Made by a program: the position numbers and the translations under genes | Part shown: positions 25,293 through 38,300 of the stretch, one piece after another | Numbering within the stretch: the stretch's first letter is position 1 | Layout of the letters: each line of letters begins with the position of its first letter | Notes under the pieces: generated by a model | What the model saw: only the letters and a program-made list of their open reading frames with translations | Told to the model about the DNA's origin: nothing | Databases searched by the model: none | NCBI RefSeq assembly: GCF_041260155.1 | Contig: NC_091935.1 | Location: 5,943,501 to 6,007,500 of the forward strand | DNA: 64,000 nt | Reading direction: 5' to 3' | Source: Ptychodera flava | Lineage: Eukaryota > Hemichordata > Enteropneusta > Ptychoderidae

Positions 25293-26763
25293 TACTGTGG
25301 TTTTACGACTTATCCGGACACCAAACTTGCTAATTACCCAGCAACTTCGCTGATGATATTCAGACTTTGATCAGTAATTACCAAAGCACTTTGGTAATTC
25401 ACCTCAAACTTGATACTTGATCTGGATGCAGTAACTCCATGGGTGGCAAAGTGTAAACACAGACGGCCGACATCTCAGTGCATAGCATAAACCAATTTGA
25501 GACATGAGTTTGCACTCAAAGTTTTCAACAGTGTACCCATAGTTGCTGAACAAAGTGATGAAAATGGCACAGGACAAATACAACTTGCATTGCAGTAAAC
25601 CTGCCCACTGCACCAAAATATTTCTGTAACTTCAATGGACATCATGCCTGGTTGAACAGTCCTACTTAAATACTTTTTCCACTCAATTCGTGTTGATTTA
25701 GGCACAATTATTGAACACCACTCAAACTTTCAATCTCTTTCCTAAATCGACTTACACCTGAAGAAATTGTAAAGGAAGCTAGAATACAGAAAAGATTTTC
25801 AATCTCTCTATCTTCATGAACGGGCATTCCTCGATCACATTTATGCTGATAGACAACCATTGCCAAAAGGCAGCAAAACTCAGCAACGATTCTGAGCTAA
25901 ACTGACGCAGTATTTCAAATCCCTGCATCAAATGAAATTGAAAACACAATCCCATCAGTGACATTTGGTAAAATTTTCACATGAATCATATCTTGAAATA
26001 AAAAAAGTGAAACAAAGACGTCTTGTACTTTGCCGATCAACAGCACAGTGTGAACTGTGAAGTGGCATCTGCATTGCCTGCACGTAAAAGCAACTCAGTG
26101 TACTCAGTATCAAATGGTCTGCATCTTATGAAAACAACAACTGGCAGTGAAAGTTGTAATAGTCACCGGTAAAAACTCTTCACAGATGAAAGGATAATTG
26201 CTTCAAATGAATGAAACTGCAGGTTTTAGAGGAGGAAAACCAATGGTGGATGCGTGGAGTGGGACTATTCTATTTAGGTGACGGAGACGGAGGGTCATAG
26301 GATTATAAATAAACTGGATAACGTAGGATTTTTCTCACAATACTGTAACAGGAATTCCAATGTCCCCTTGTTTTAACGTCAGTAATAGTTTTTCTGCTCT
26401 GAAGAGTAATTTAACAAACTCTAACGACCCATTATACTCTCCTAACCTCTCCGTAGTTGAGTTTTACATGTAACACGGATGAACAGCACACATGTACATA
26501 TGTTGGTTTTACTGAGGAATGCTGTTCAGTGGAATGCCAACCCCTGGTCACAAATTAGTTTATGGCACTAGTATGATACTTATCAGTGACTTTGTATACA
26601 CATTGTGTACCCCATGGAGCACTCATGCAGCCAGATCAAGTATCAAGTTTGAGGTGAATTACCGAAGTGCTTTGGTAATTACCGATCAAAGTCTCAATAT
26701 CATCAGCGAAGTTGCTGGGTAATTAGCAAGTTTGGTGTCCGGATAAGTCGTAAAACCACAGTA
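25293..26763. mobile_element. Non-autonomous Tc1/mariner-pogo-like element
   Basis: Inverted ends of roughly 140 bp (25295 to about 25430 and about 26630 to 26761) begin CTGTGGTTTTACGACTTATC and are bordered by TA on both sides, so it is 1,467 bp with a TA target duplication. The ACTTATCCGGACA phrase near the ends resembles pogo/Tigger termini. The 1.2 kb interior has only short frames (to 76 codons) with no DDE transposase that I can recognise, so it is non-autonomous. Confidence 0.85.
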
Positions 26764-26940
26764 AACAGCAACTTACCTAACATGTATAAATCTATAGTGA
26801 AAGCAATAATAGCTTTGCATGATTAACCCACTATTCTCAGCCTTTACACACAAAATAGTGACAATGTACTTTCTTGTTTTGATAACTACTCTGGCACAAT
26901 ACCCTACGGAACTTTGTTGATGTATCGGTGTATGTATTCA

Positions 26941-27914
26941 GGCAGAATGCATTGTGGGACAGATATTTTGACCCACAGTCTTATTCTTTTCTTGTCCACC
27001 TCTGGTGAGGACTATGTTTAATACTCATTGGATAAGAAAAAATTTCAGTCTCTGTGTTTCAAACATAGCATCAATGACACATGGCTCACATTTGGTTCAA
27101 TGTGGCGGGCCAGAGTGAGTATACTTAACATACTTAACTAAGTTTACCCCTGGGAACATGCAAACCAAGTTTCAAAGCAATACAAAATTTCACCACAATT
27201 TTTACAAATCAGACAGAGGTCAACCCTAGGATCAAGAATATCAAGTATCAAAGCAATCAAAGATAAAATTTTTGGAGAAAATGATTTGACCAAAAATGGG
27301 AAAAATTGCTCCAAAAATACAACTATGAAAATTTCACCACAATTTGAACAAATCTGACAGAGGCGAACTCTGGGATCATACATACATCGCTGTTTCAGAG
27401 ATTTTTTGACCAAAAACCGTGAAAATTGCCCCAAAAATACCACCATGAAAATTTCACCATAATCTGAATAAATCTGACTAAAGTCGCCTTCACAAACCTG
27501 CATACCAAATTTCAACCAAATCCGGCCCTTGGTTATACAGGCTTTGGCAATTTGCAGGGTTTTCCCATTTTTACCGCATTTGCATATTTTTGACACTGTG
27601 CATATTTTTTGACACTATGAGGAGTTCATTTGAACAAATTCACATCTCCACCCCTGGCAGCAACTGTGCGATATTACGATAGCAGGTGCTGCGGTTTTGG
27701 AGTTTTTGATGTGGATGGACATACACCCACACACACTCTCATACATATTAACATACATACATACATTGAGACGCCGCTGACTTACCATATAAGCCCCCTT
27801 TGGTATTAAATACATATACCAAATGTGAGCCAAAATGAACCCCCAAAAGTGGTAGGACAAAAGAATATTATAAAAGTTTGAGTCCAAATATCTGTCTCTG
27901 AGACACATTCTGCC
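26941..27914 (-). mobile_element. Composite inverted-ended repeat with internal units
   Basis: Starts GGCAGAATGCATTGTGGGAC and ends in the near inverse, CAGATATTTTGAC mirrored by GTCCAAATATCTG. Inside are 2-3 diverged units of ~130 bp with TGAAAATTTCACCA and TTTTTGACCAAAAA, then a CATACA-rich stretch. The interior is related to 36303-36830. The 150-codon minus-strand frame at 27144-27596 is the repeat read through and not a gene. Confidence 0.7.
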
Positions 27915-29317
27915 TAACGTTCATTTCAAAGTTTATTGATATAATGATTTAGGTAAGTGGAAAGGAATCACTGTCACTACCAGATGATGTGTCAACCTTA
28001 AGATATTTTATTACAATGACAACTTCCTATGAGACTGGTTGTAAAATATTATCCAACCACACATGGAAGTCAAATGAGATCTCAACAAAAAGGTAAAATG
28101 TAGCTGTGTTTGAGGAATACAAAATGACATAGGAACTACAATGCTAATTGTAAATAGACACTAATTTACCAACTCACTGCACAGTATAGTCTAGCTAGGA
28201 TTGTACTCACAGACTGTAACTCAAATTTTGATACCTCTGAATGCAGTCTGTCAAAATTTCCATGACAGCAGTAATTGGCTATTAACAATGGAGATAGTAT
28301 GGGTGAAAATATCAGTTATGCAATTGATGGAAATGTTGATGTCTGAACTAGTGCGCTATCAAATCAGTGTTTTTGCTAAGGTTTGGGTACACAGGTAAAT
28401 GCTTTGGGGACCCAGGTAGCATTTCTATTGTTCTCTGATAGGATTGCATTGATATTCAATGAGGAACCCTGGTAAGATATAGCTGGGTACCACCTTTAAC
28501 CCTTTACCTGTCAGACAGCATCACTTCCCCATCTGCCAAGTCAATAAAAAGCGGTATTGGGCCAAGACCATACGTATTTTCACCCACTTGGCTCAGTATG
28601 TTATAGCAGCTTTAGTCTGTAAAAATCATGTTTACAGTATCTATGTTTTCAGGGGCCTTCATATGTTCAATATTTTGTTGCAATGGACCATATGGGAAAT
28701 GTTGTACTTTACTAGTTTTCACCAACTATACCTGATGGTGAAATATGAACTTGGCAGGAAAAGAGTTAACAAAAACTCTGAAATCCAATCTGGCACAATT
28801 TCTTTGACTTCCTGAAATTTTACATGTGTATACTGATATAGGGCTAATTGAAGGAAATATCGAGAAATTGTGGATTAGACTCAAAGAGTTAATTTAAAAA
28901 GTTTGGGGGCACACTGATCTGAATTGAACTGAGGATGAAGATGTATGGCTCTGATAGTACAGCCGACAAAGTCTGAGTACAATGATCAAAGACAGATCCT
29001 TCATGTCTTTGTCAATGGGATATCATTTGAAAAAAAATGTTTCTCAGTGCATATGAGTTTATATAGAATGGTAAATGCACATATATTCCGAATTGATACC
29101 ATGCCCCTTTGCATTCTGGAATACATCGTTAAAATGTTTGGTATCTTCTTGGTACTATTTACACTATTTCCTCCCATTTCTGTAGTATATAAATTTCCAA
29201 TTAATTTCCATCACAAGTCTTCATCAATCTTCTCAGAGGTGAGAGAGTTCTGTCTTTAGGTACAAAGCCTGTCTCTACTGCATACAGATCCTGTTGCTAT
29301 ACATGTATCTCATCGTT
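27915..29317 (-). other. ASF1 3' flank
   Basis: AT-rich sequence downstream of the ASF1 stop, containing the MITE at 28500-28765. No clear nearby polyadenylation signal was identified. A reverse AATAAA at about 28007 is distant. No gene was seen. Confidence 0.4.
28500..28765. mobile_element. TTAA-flanked MITE of the TGCCA family, copy 1
   Basis: 266 bp bounded by TTAA on both sides (28496-28499 and 28766-28769). Ends are CCCTTTACCTGTCAG and CTTGGCAGGAAAAGAG. It shares AAAAAGCGGTATTG, GTATTTTCACCC and ACCTGATGGTGAAA with 40435-40709. Confidence 0.85.
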
Positions 29318-32300
29318 TTATGACATCATTTTCATTTCGCTGTCCACTGTACTACTGTTACTGTCCATATTGATGTCAGTCATTGCTTTTTCAGCACAGG
29401 GTGTACCCTGTTGAAGTGAGGGGATTTGTGAGGGGTCAAGGGGAGGCATGGACGCCATGTACGGTAACTGTGAGCTCTCCGGAGGTTTATTTTCATCCTC
29501 TGGATTGTTATCCCAATCTATTTTAAATCTCGTCACCCGAGGACTTGTAGCCAATATATTCCTTGTCATCTGAAATACAAACAAGAAGATAGGCTTATGA
29601 ATTCCACTGAAATTCCTCTTACTAACCCCTTGAAATGATAATCAGTGATAAGATACTTGCAGCCAACCGACATGAATTTAATGATAAGGCAAATACATTC
29701 CCTAATCACAAATCTAGATAATATACTTTATTGCTGGCGCAAATAAACTTGGAACACCGAAGTCCCTATATACTTAGGAAAACCGCTGGCGATATCCCTA
29801 TATCGCCAAGTGATTAGCCAAAGCCGTATCGCTAGTGAGTTAGATCATCTTACAGTTTGTTTATCGAAATCACTGCGGGGTGCCCATACTGTGTCTCATA
29901 GACAAAACACCATAGCAGAGGCCGTTCAAATTGCGTGAACGATGGTACAAGAAAGGATTGACGTTTTGAGTAAAGTTACTTGGGTAAATTTCGATGAGCA
30001 GGGAACCTGTTGAAGCAACCGTTTTGACAGACTTTCCCTCAAAATGAAGAAAGAGTGCAGGTGAGAAACGGTAGGTGTTGTCATGGAGTTCGCTATCGTT
30101 TGGCTTCGTTTCGTTGTGCAGGCGTGTCATCATAAATGCCGTCATTTCCACTATCTCACAAAAATTGTAAATTACGCCTGGCATCGTGGTTAAATCTTTG
30201 CTGCGAATCCGTAGCCTCTACCACTCAGGAGTGGCAGGGCTCGATTTCGCAGCAAGTTAAATCTGTATTTTTAACTTTCATTTTTATAAAGTGATCAGCT
30301 TACGTTGAGGTTTACAATGTGCGTCTCTTTCTTATATGTTGTACATGAACCTTTATTCACGTTTTACACCCATCGAGCGATGTAATATCTCGAGCATGTA
30401 CTTCGACAATTTCCATTCAATGCGACAGTGTTTCCTTGAGTGAAATTCAAAGTCGCTAAATTTCTAATTTCGTTTCGAAGAAACCGGTTTGTCCATAGAC
30501 CCTCGTTTCTCGAGGATCTATGGTTGGTCGACCGGTGTAAAGTAGATGCACTAAGTGAGAATAGACGGTTGTGAAATACCAATGGTACCGGTACGTTACC
30601 GGTATGTTATCGGCCGTGCACCGATGCGAGTTGCTAGGTAAAACTTCCTGGCTCTGACGTTTTTTTATCCGACATGTCGTAGCGAAATTCTGGTGAGAAC
30701 TAATACTGGCAAGGTTTCGGTTTTCGGAGAATTTCAGTGTAACAGCTGATTATCAAGTTGAAATAAAGCGCGAGCGTGGATGGTCTGACTTGTTGCTGGC
30801 GCACGGCGTGGCGCATATGGCGTGGCGGGGAATCTATGTTACAAGCATCCAACTGTCGGCCATAACTCTACGGTCGCCATCGACGGCTTTCGTGATTTTG
30901 AAGAATAGAGTAAACCGTAGATAAAGCTAGACCTTTTCTCGGCTTTGTTTCTGAAAACCTCTCCTCAGAGGCAAAGGCGACGTAAACCGTGTCCGAGTCT
31001 CGGCCTTGACATGACACAAGAAAGTCATAGTTCAATCACATTTATTTGCGTGCGTCATACAGATGATATCATTATTCATAGGGGTATCCGCATGAAGTGG
31101 GTACATACTATTCTCAAGAAACGTACGATGAAAAAGGACAGGCTAAATAAAAAGGTTTCAATCATATCATCAATTGCAAAGAACGCTGAAATGCTGCAGA
31201 TTTTAATCGCTATGGCAAAGTTTGTTTTTTGACCTCAACGTTATCCGATCGAGAACGTAAACTTGGTTTGACCCAAAGTTTGAAAATGTGTTTTCTGATC
31301 TCCCGCGGCATGGCCCGCAGCCTAGCCAGTGACGTCGACGTTTCGTACTTCGAATTCTGAGAGCTACATCAAATCGCCACGATCAGCGGACAAGAAATTA
31401 CTATTTTCAAATCGCCATCACCAAAAAAATTACAGAGAAATGAGACAACACGGTGAGAAAAAAGGCACATCATCAATGATGTTGATAACCTACATTTTGC
31501 TTCAAAACGGGTACCTTTTCAAACCACCCAGATTCCCGATACCAACTCGCCCGAATTCAATTTGTTGGGCGAGCCAACGATATATTTTTCCTGCAAACGT
31601 AAACAGACTTGCACTGTGCACTGAAGGAATAGTTGGCGATATCTTTACCGAAACTGAAAAAAATAGCTAAAGAAGTAGCCATCTCTCAGGCAGTACACGG
31701 CCAAGGTAAACCTGAGCGTTCATATTCGACTATAATGGAGCATTTTCAACGAAAACGGCGATGTCCAGGCGATGACTTATTTTTAAAGTTGAAGAAAAAT
31801 GCTTAAAATTTTGGTTGTGTTAGTCAATCTATCGAAATATTTTGTTCTAACTGATAAAATCATAGACAGTCTCGATTATACCATCCATAATTAATATTTA
31901 CAGACTAAATCGACAGGGGGGGAACGCGGTACGAACGAACGTGTAAACTCAAACAACGGGCGAGTTGATTTCGGACCAATATGACTAAAATCAGATGTAG
32001 GTTCCCTGGTCATTGAAATTTACCAACGTAACTTTACTCAAAACGTCAATTCTTTATTGTACCATCGTTCACGCAAAATGAACGGCCTCTGCTAAGGCGT
32101 TTTGTCTATGAGACACAGCATGGGCACCCCGCAGTGTTTTCGATAAACAAAGTGTAAGATGATCTAACTCACTAGCGATACCGCTTTGGCTAATCACTTG
32201 GCGATATAGGGAAATCGCCAGCGGTTTCCCTAAGTATATAGGGACTTCGGTGTTCCAAGTTTATTTGCGCCAGCAATAAAACGTATTGATGTCAAATATT

Positions 32301-35300
32301 TCCACTTCACAGCAGATTCTTCATGCTAAGAAAACAGTTACATGTAAGTAAAAACTGTGTATATCGATGGACTTCCATTTGGTCTCAGACATATATTTGA
32401 TGTGAATAATTCAACAAAGATAATCCAGTGTTGACCTGAACACGAATTTCCAACAGTCAGACCTATAGTCACTGGCGGTTCATCTTTCTTGATCATATAG
32501 GTATGTAATACTACACTATGAGTCTTTGAATGTGAATGTGATATGAGTGCTTTTATGTTTGTGCTCACATGTATGTATACACATATGGCTGTACTTTATG
32601 TTATGGGGATGTACTTCTACATACATGTACTGGTAAAGTTTTATTTCAGGTTCTGTTGCAGTGTTGTATTGAAATACAGTCATCAGACTTCCTTGTCAGT
32701 GCTTTATGCTATTTTTGGGACAATAGATAAATGATTTTGGAATCTCTATAATCCTGGGACCCCTTACCATTTCTGTTATCCCCTAGTATAGTTGTATTGA
32801 TATATCCCTTTTCCTGCCAAGCGCCCTTGTCCGTTATCCTGCCAAGTCCGTAGAAAACGGCCCCCTTTTCCATGCCTGCAAAGATTGGCTCTCCTGCACG
32901 TTATCCTGCCAGGCATTTTGGCAGAAACCACCCATTTTCAGGGTAGTTTTAGCCCTACTTATACGTGTTAGACTCCGATAATTTCAACATGCCCGTAGAC
33001 AGGGGAAGGTGCTCAAGGGTTACTGTGGAAAAAAAATTGAGGTCACCGGCTTTGTTTGCCCCTGGGAGTGCGTCATTTTATTGCCGTTTCATGTTTTTTT
33101 TTCGGAAATAAACTCGTTCAGTATTACGCACGTCCGCTAGGCACAAACATCACCTCACTCGTCTGTTGTCAGAGACCCTAGGGGTCGTGCGAGGGTGCAG
33201 CAGCACCGGCAAACCTGTCCTTTTTCCTCCAGGGTAGGGTCAATTGAATACGTACCTTAAACGACTTGGCAGTGTAGCACAAAACTACGTTTTTGCCGTT
33301 GTTCTAACGACATAGCTGAGCCATTGAGGCACAGTTTCCACGTAGTTTCGCCAGCTCGTTTGGGAGTTGGCTTACGAGTGTTACCGTTCATAACCGACTT
33401 AATCAAGCGGTCCTCAGTCAGGTACGGGTTTGTACCGCCATGGCTTGGGCTGCAGCTAACCAGTGATAACCAGTCACTACACCCAAGTTGTCAGTCTCAC
33501 TTTTGCGATGCACGGGTACAACGCAATATGCTTCCATTGTTCTAGCCATCGACGTCTCCACATGCCTGGCAGCCATTGTGGCTAGCTGGTTTGCATAACA
33601 AAAGCAGTCCCTGCTCAGTACAGGCGGTATCCCCGTAGCATTGACCTCATGTCCCCTGAATTCTCGGTACGCAAATAGCGTACGTAGCAACCAAAGTCGT
33701 CGGCAACAGGATACGTTTGCCTGCAAACCAGAGCCAATACTTCGGACGATGGAATAAATAAAAATAGCGTCAATGACACTGTAGCTCCCATCCTGGACTA
33801 TTTAGTGTTTGTTCTCTGGTCAGATATTTGAACATGTGTGAAAGGGATAAAGTGCATGAAGTGAAAATACTTAAATGAAATGTACTGGAGACAGTGAAAT
33901 ATGTTTAATGTAATTATTCAGAATATAAAATGGAAAAAAGACAGAATTAGATATATCGAATACTGTGATACAACCATTAACTCAACAAGTCATTTACAAT
34001 GACATAGTCCCCACTTGTAATAGGAGTATTAGTCTTGATGGGGCAGGAAAATGTGGTCATTAAGAAGTATCACTGGAGTGTACATGTTGAGATCTATGGG
34101 CACATAGGTCTATGTTGTTGTTCCCAATTTGAAACACATGAGCATGTCTAAGTTATGGTTCTAAATCGGGAAAAAGACCAGACCTCTAGCAGTATTGGCC
34201 AGCCAAGAAATACATATGCGCATTATAAATGAGGTACAAGATGTGACATCTTAAGGTCTAATATCCTATCAAAATTGCAGGGTATAGAACTTGTGGTTAC
34301 TGAAATATGCATATATATGTATAATCAAGGTCAAGGTCATCGAGGTCACATGACATTTTGAAAAAAAATTATATTATAATAATAATAATAATAATATTGG
34401 GTTCTTATATAGCGCACATATCCACAAGTAGATGTGATCAAGGCGCTTTACAATTATTATTATTACCCCTGGTCACTGGACCTAATATGATACCACTCAA
34501 CTCCCTGGGGAGCAGACAACAGCTCACATGTGCAGCCAATAAGCGCAGCAGAGCTAAACGCACACATAACAACCTCTGTCCTACCAGGTACCCATCACTC
34601 CTGGGTGGGGAGAAGCAATGAGGAATAAAGTGCCTTGCCCAAGGACACAACACCACAGCCATGCCGGGGCTCGAACTCACCATCCTTTGATCGTGAGTCC
34701 ACTGCTCTAGCCACTGGCCCATGATGCCTCCTCCATATTGCTAATTAATCCCTATATGCCAAAAAATCTGATCTCTAGCTCTATTCGCTTGCCCAGAATT
34801 AGATGTGTACATAATTAATGAGGTAAAGCGTGTGTTGTCATAAGGTCTCCCATCCTACTAAATACAAAGGACATAGCACTTGTGGTTACTTATTTATTGA
34901 CATAAACATATATTTTAGGTAAAAGGTCATCGAGATCACATGACATTTGGTCAAAAATTTCTCTTCTATAGTTATCCCTATATACCCAAAATCAGACATC
35001 CAGCTCTATTGGCTCGCTCAGAATGAGATATGCGCATAATTATTGAGGTACAGTATGTGGCGTCATAAGGTGTCCAATCATACCAAACATGAAGGGTGTA
35101 GCACTTGTGGTTACCGAGTTATGGAAAAATATGTATATTTGAGGTCAAAGGTCACCGAGGTCACGTGACATTTTGTCAAAAAAATTGTTTTGCTAAGTTA
35201 TCCCTATATACCAAAAATCAGACCTCTAGCTCTATTGGCTCGCTCAAAATTAGATATGTGCATAATTAATGAGGTACAATATGTGGCGTCATAAGCTGTC

Positions 35301-38300
35301 CCATCATACCATACATGAGGGGAGTAGCACTTGTGGTTACTGAGTTATGGACAAATATGTATATTTGAGGTCAAAGGTCACCGAGGTCACGTGACATTTT
35401 GTCAAAAAAATTGTATTGTTAAGTTATCTCTATATACCAAAAATCAGACCTCTAGCTCTATTGGCTCGCTCAAAATTAGATATGTGCATAATTAATGAGG
35501 TACAATATGTGGCATCATAAGCTGTCCCATCATACCATACATGAAGGGAGTAGCACTTGTGGTTACTGAGTTATGGACAAATATGTATATTTGAGGTCAA
35601 AGGTCACCGAGGTCACATGACATTTTGCAAAATAATTGTTTTGCTAAGTTATCCCTATATACCAAAAATCAGACCTCTAGCTCTATTGGCTCGCTCAAAA
35701 TTAGATATGTGCATAAGTAATGAGGTACAATATGTGGCGTCATAAGGTGTCCCATCATACCATACATGAAGGCTGTAGCACTTGTAGTTACTGAGTTATG
35801 GACAAATATGTATATTTGAGGTCAAAGGTCACCGAGGTCACATGACATTTTGTCAAAAAATTGTTTTGCTAAGTTATTCCTATATACCAAAAATCAGACC
35901 TCTAGCTCTATTGGCTCGCTCAAAATTAGATATGTGCATAATTAATGAGGTACAATTTGTGGCGTCATAAGCTGTCCCATCATACCATATATGAAGGGTG
36001 GTAGCACTTGTGGTTACTGAGTTACGGACAAATATGTATATTTGAGATCAAAGGTCATCAAGGTCACATGACATTTTGTCAAAATATCCGAGATATCTGC
36101 GTGAACGGATGGACTCACGGATGGACGAACAGACGGACATGACCCAATCTATAAGCTCACTGGACTTCATCCGTGGGGACTAAAAATTGTGTCACTGCAT
36201 CCTTTTTGCAATATGAATACGATGAGAAATGAAATTTTTATTTTTTGTGGCCTTATACATGGGAGTCTATGGAGATCTGCCTTATACATGGGAGTCTATG
36301 GACGTGTAAACTAAAAATATGCAAATTTCACCCACGATTTACCCAAATTTGGGAAAGGTCACTCCTATGCACTTCCATACCAAGTTTCAAATCAATCGGA
36401 CTTGTGGTTTCAGAGCAGGAGATTTTTGACCAAAAATGGGAGAAAATTACAAAAAAATTCATGAAAAATAGCAAGTCCAAGATACTGACCCAAGATGCGC
36501 ACAATCATTTCATGTCAGCCCAAAGTACTTACATGCTAATTTTTCATGTAATCTGCTCAGTGGTTATTGAGTTTTTTCAATTTTGACTGTTTTTACATTT
36601 TTTCACTTAATTTGCATATTTTTGGCAATGACAACTTCATTTGAACAAAATCTCATCTACAGCCCATCATCCATGTACACACCAAATATCAAGATGAAAT
36701 GTACAGCGGTTTGTGAGTTTTTGATGTTGACGGACAGACATACAGACATACAGACGTACAGACATACAGACATTTTCCTAGCCTATAAGAATAGCTTCCA
36801 TTGCCATATATACATATGGCTATGGGAGCTAAAAAATCCAAAGTCACGTCCATTGAATGGCACGGCCAAGACGGTGAAGGACGTTGCCTGGCTTGAACTT
36901 GCAGAGCTGAAGCCTAGCTTAGTACGTCGGACACCAGTTTGTAATGGTATTTCCGAGTCGTTCATATCCGTTCCATCGGAGGAACAATTGAGCCGTCCCG
37001 TCAAAAAAACGTTCTCATTTTCAGTCACGCACAACTGAATAAGTGACTTTCGTCTCGCACCATCGGCACCATCTGCCAAGTCGTTTGCAAGAGGTAGCCT
37101 TCTAGATTAGCATTGCCGAGTTGGTCAAGTTCGGCAGCAAGCTCTATAGTGCCAGGCAGCCAAGTATGTCCAACTCCGCCAGAAAACATCACCATGCTAT
37201 CCTGCCAAGTCCGCTAAAAAGCGGTAAAAAAAACAACAGCCCCCTTGGTGTGGGGGACTGGCGGACAGGTTTCTGCACCTTTCCCTGTCTATCGACTCCC
37301 TGCCAACCCATTTGGAGGGGAAAGGCGTTCCTTGTCAGAGAACCTGTCCTCGGATGACCCCTAAACGCACAGGGGATAGCAAAACGTAGTGCCGTCGACT
37401 TGGCAGGAAAGGGGTACCCAAAAAGGGCCCGATTTCCACCGAGTTGGTAGAATAACGGTCACCAGTGCTTAGATTCTGGCTACACCGAATTTCAAGCGGA
37501 TTTTCACCGGCTTGGCAGAAAAGGGATATACACTTCGCAAAAGTACTGTTTTCGTAGCTTTTGCCTTTCAGTGAAAAATAAAACATGGGTGTTATAAAAT
37601 TTAAACATGAAGTGTGTTATGAAGACAAGCTTCCCAAAGCAAATAATACAAAATCTTTGTACCTTGTCAAACTGAGGTACAGTTGACGGGTTTTCTCGGA
37701 GTTCCGGATCTGTATATTCATTGTTGACATAATAACCGACCCTCACAAACTCATTGTTTCTGTATGAGCAGGTCAGCAAGACAACTGTAACTCCAACTGC
37801 GTCTGCTAAAGGAATTTTGGATGTGTCCGGCGGATCAGCCTGAAAGATATTGTGACATAAACAGCACATTATTATTATATAACTCAAAATGAGAAACCCT
37901 AGTTCATTGTTGCACTACATATCTTGATAAGGTAATACCAAAAAACAGCAGTACATCATCTAAGCTGTGTTTTAGGCCTTTGAATGCCAAGGTCAATTTT
38001 TATTGCCTTTATAAAATATAATGCAGACAATTTTTTTCAGATTTTCCCCTGAATTTTGATCTAAAGCTGTTGGTAAAAATTATCAAAAAAAATTACAGAA
38101 AAAATTGTAAAACTTAGAAAGCCTTGGCGAAAAATATTTACACTGAAAAGTATGGGTTGTATGATAGCTAAAGTACCATGAGACCAAAGAAAGTAAATTC
38201 CTTGTTATGCGTCCACTCAACATTCAAAAAGGTTGGTGAGTAAGTGGCTAAAAACATGAAAAATCAATACAAAATCACCTTCCCCAGTAATTATCTACAT

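Larger units (their letters stand above)
32801..37530. mobile_element. TGCCAAG-family element nest
   Basis: Outer ends TATATCCCTTTTCCTGCCAA and its near inverse at 37511-37530 bound 4.7 kb. The flanks (32801-33780 and 36831-37530) are GC-richer and carry repeated CCTGCCAAGTCCG and AAAAGCGG-type motifs shared with the MITEs at 28500 and 40435. The middle is occupied by composite satellite element B and a SINE, so it is a nest. Whether the outer ends belong to one insertion or several neighbours is not certain. Confidence 0.55.

Noticed and set aside
27144-27596. 150-codon minus-strand frame
   Set aside because: The translation shows the same segment two or three times (IFMVVFLGQF / IFIVVFLEQF), meaning a tandem repeat is being read through.
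33418-33726. 102-codon frame as a real gene
   Set aside because: It sits in a repeat nest and has no family match or exon structure. I kept it only as a low-confidence unassigned frame.
34640-34732. Possible tRNA gene on the minus strand
   Set aside because: The A- and B-box-like motifs are part of a SINE with body and (AAT)n tail, and no proper cloverleaf closes.
36583-37038. 151-codon plus-strand frame
   Set aside because: It crosses the CAGACATA tandem and the border between two repeat families, so it is accidental.
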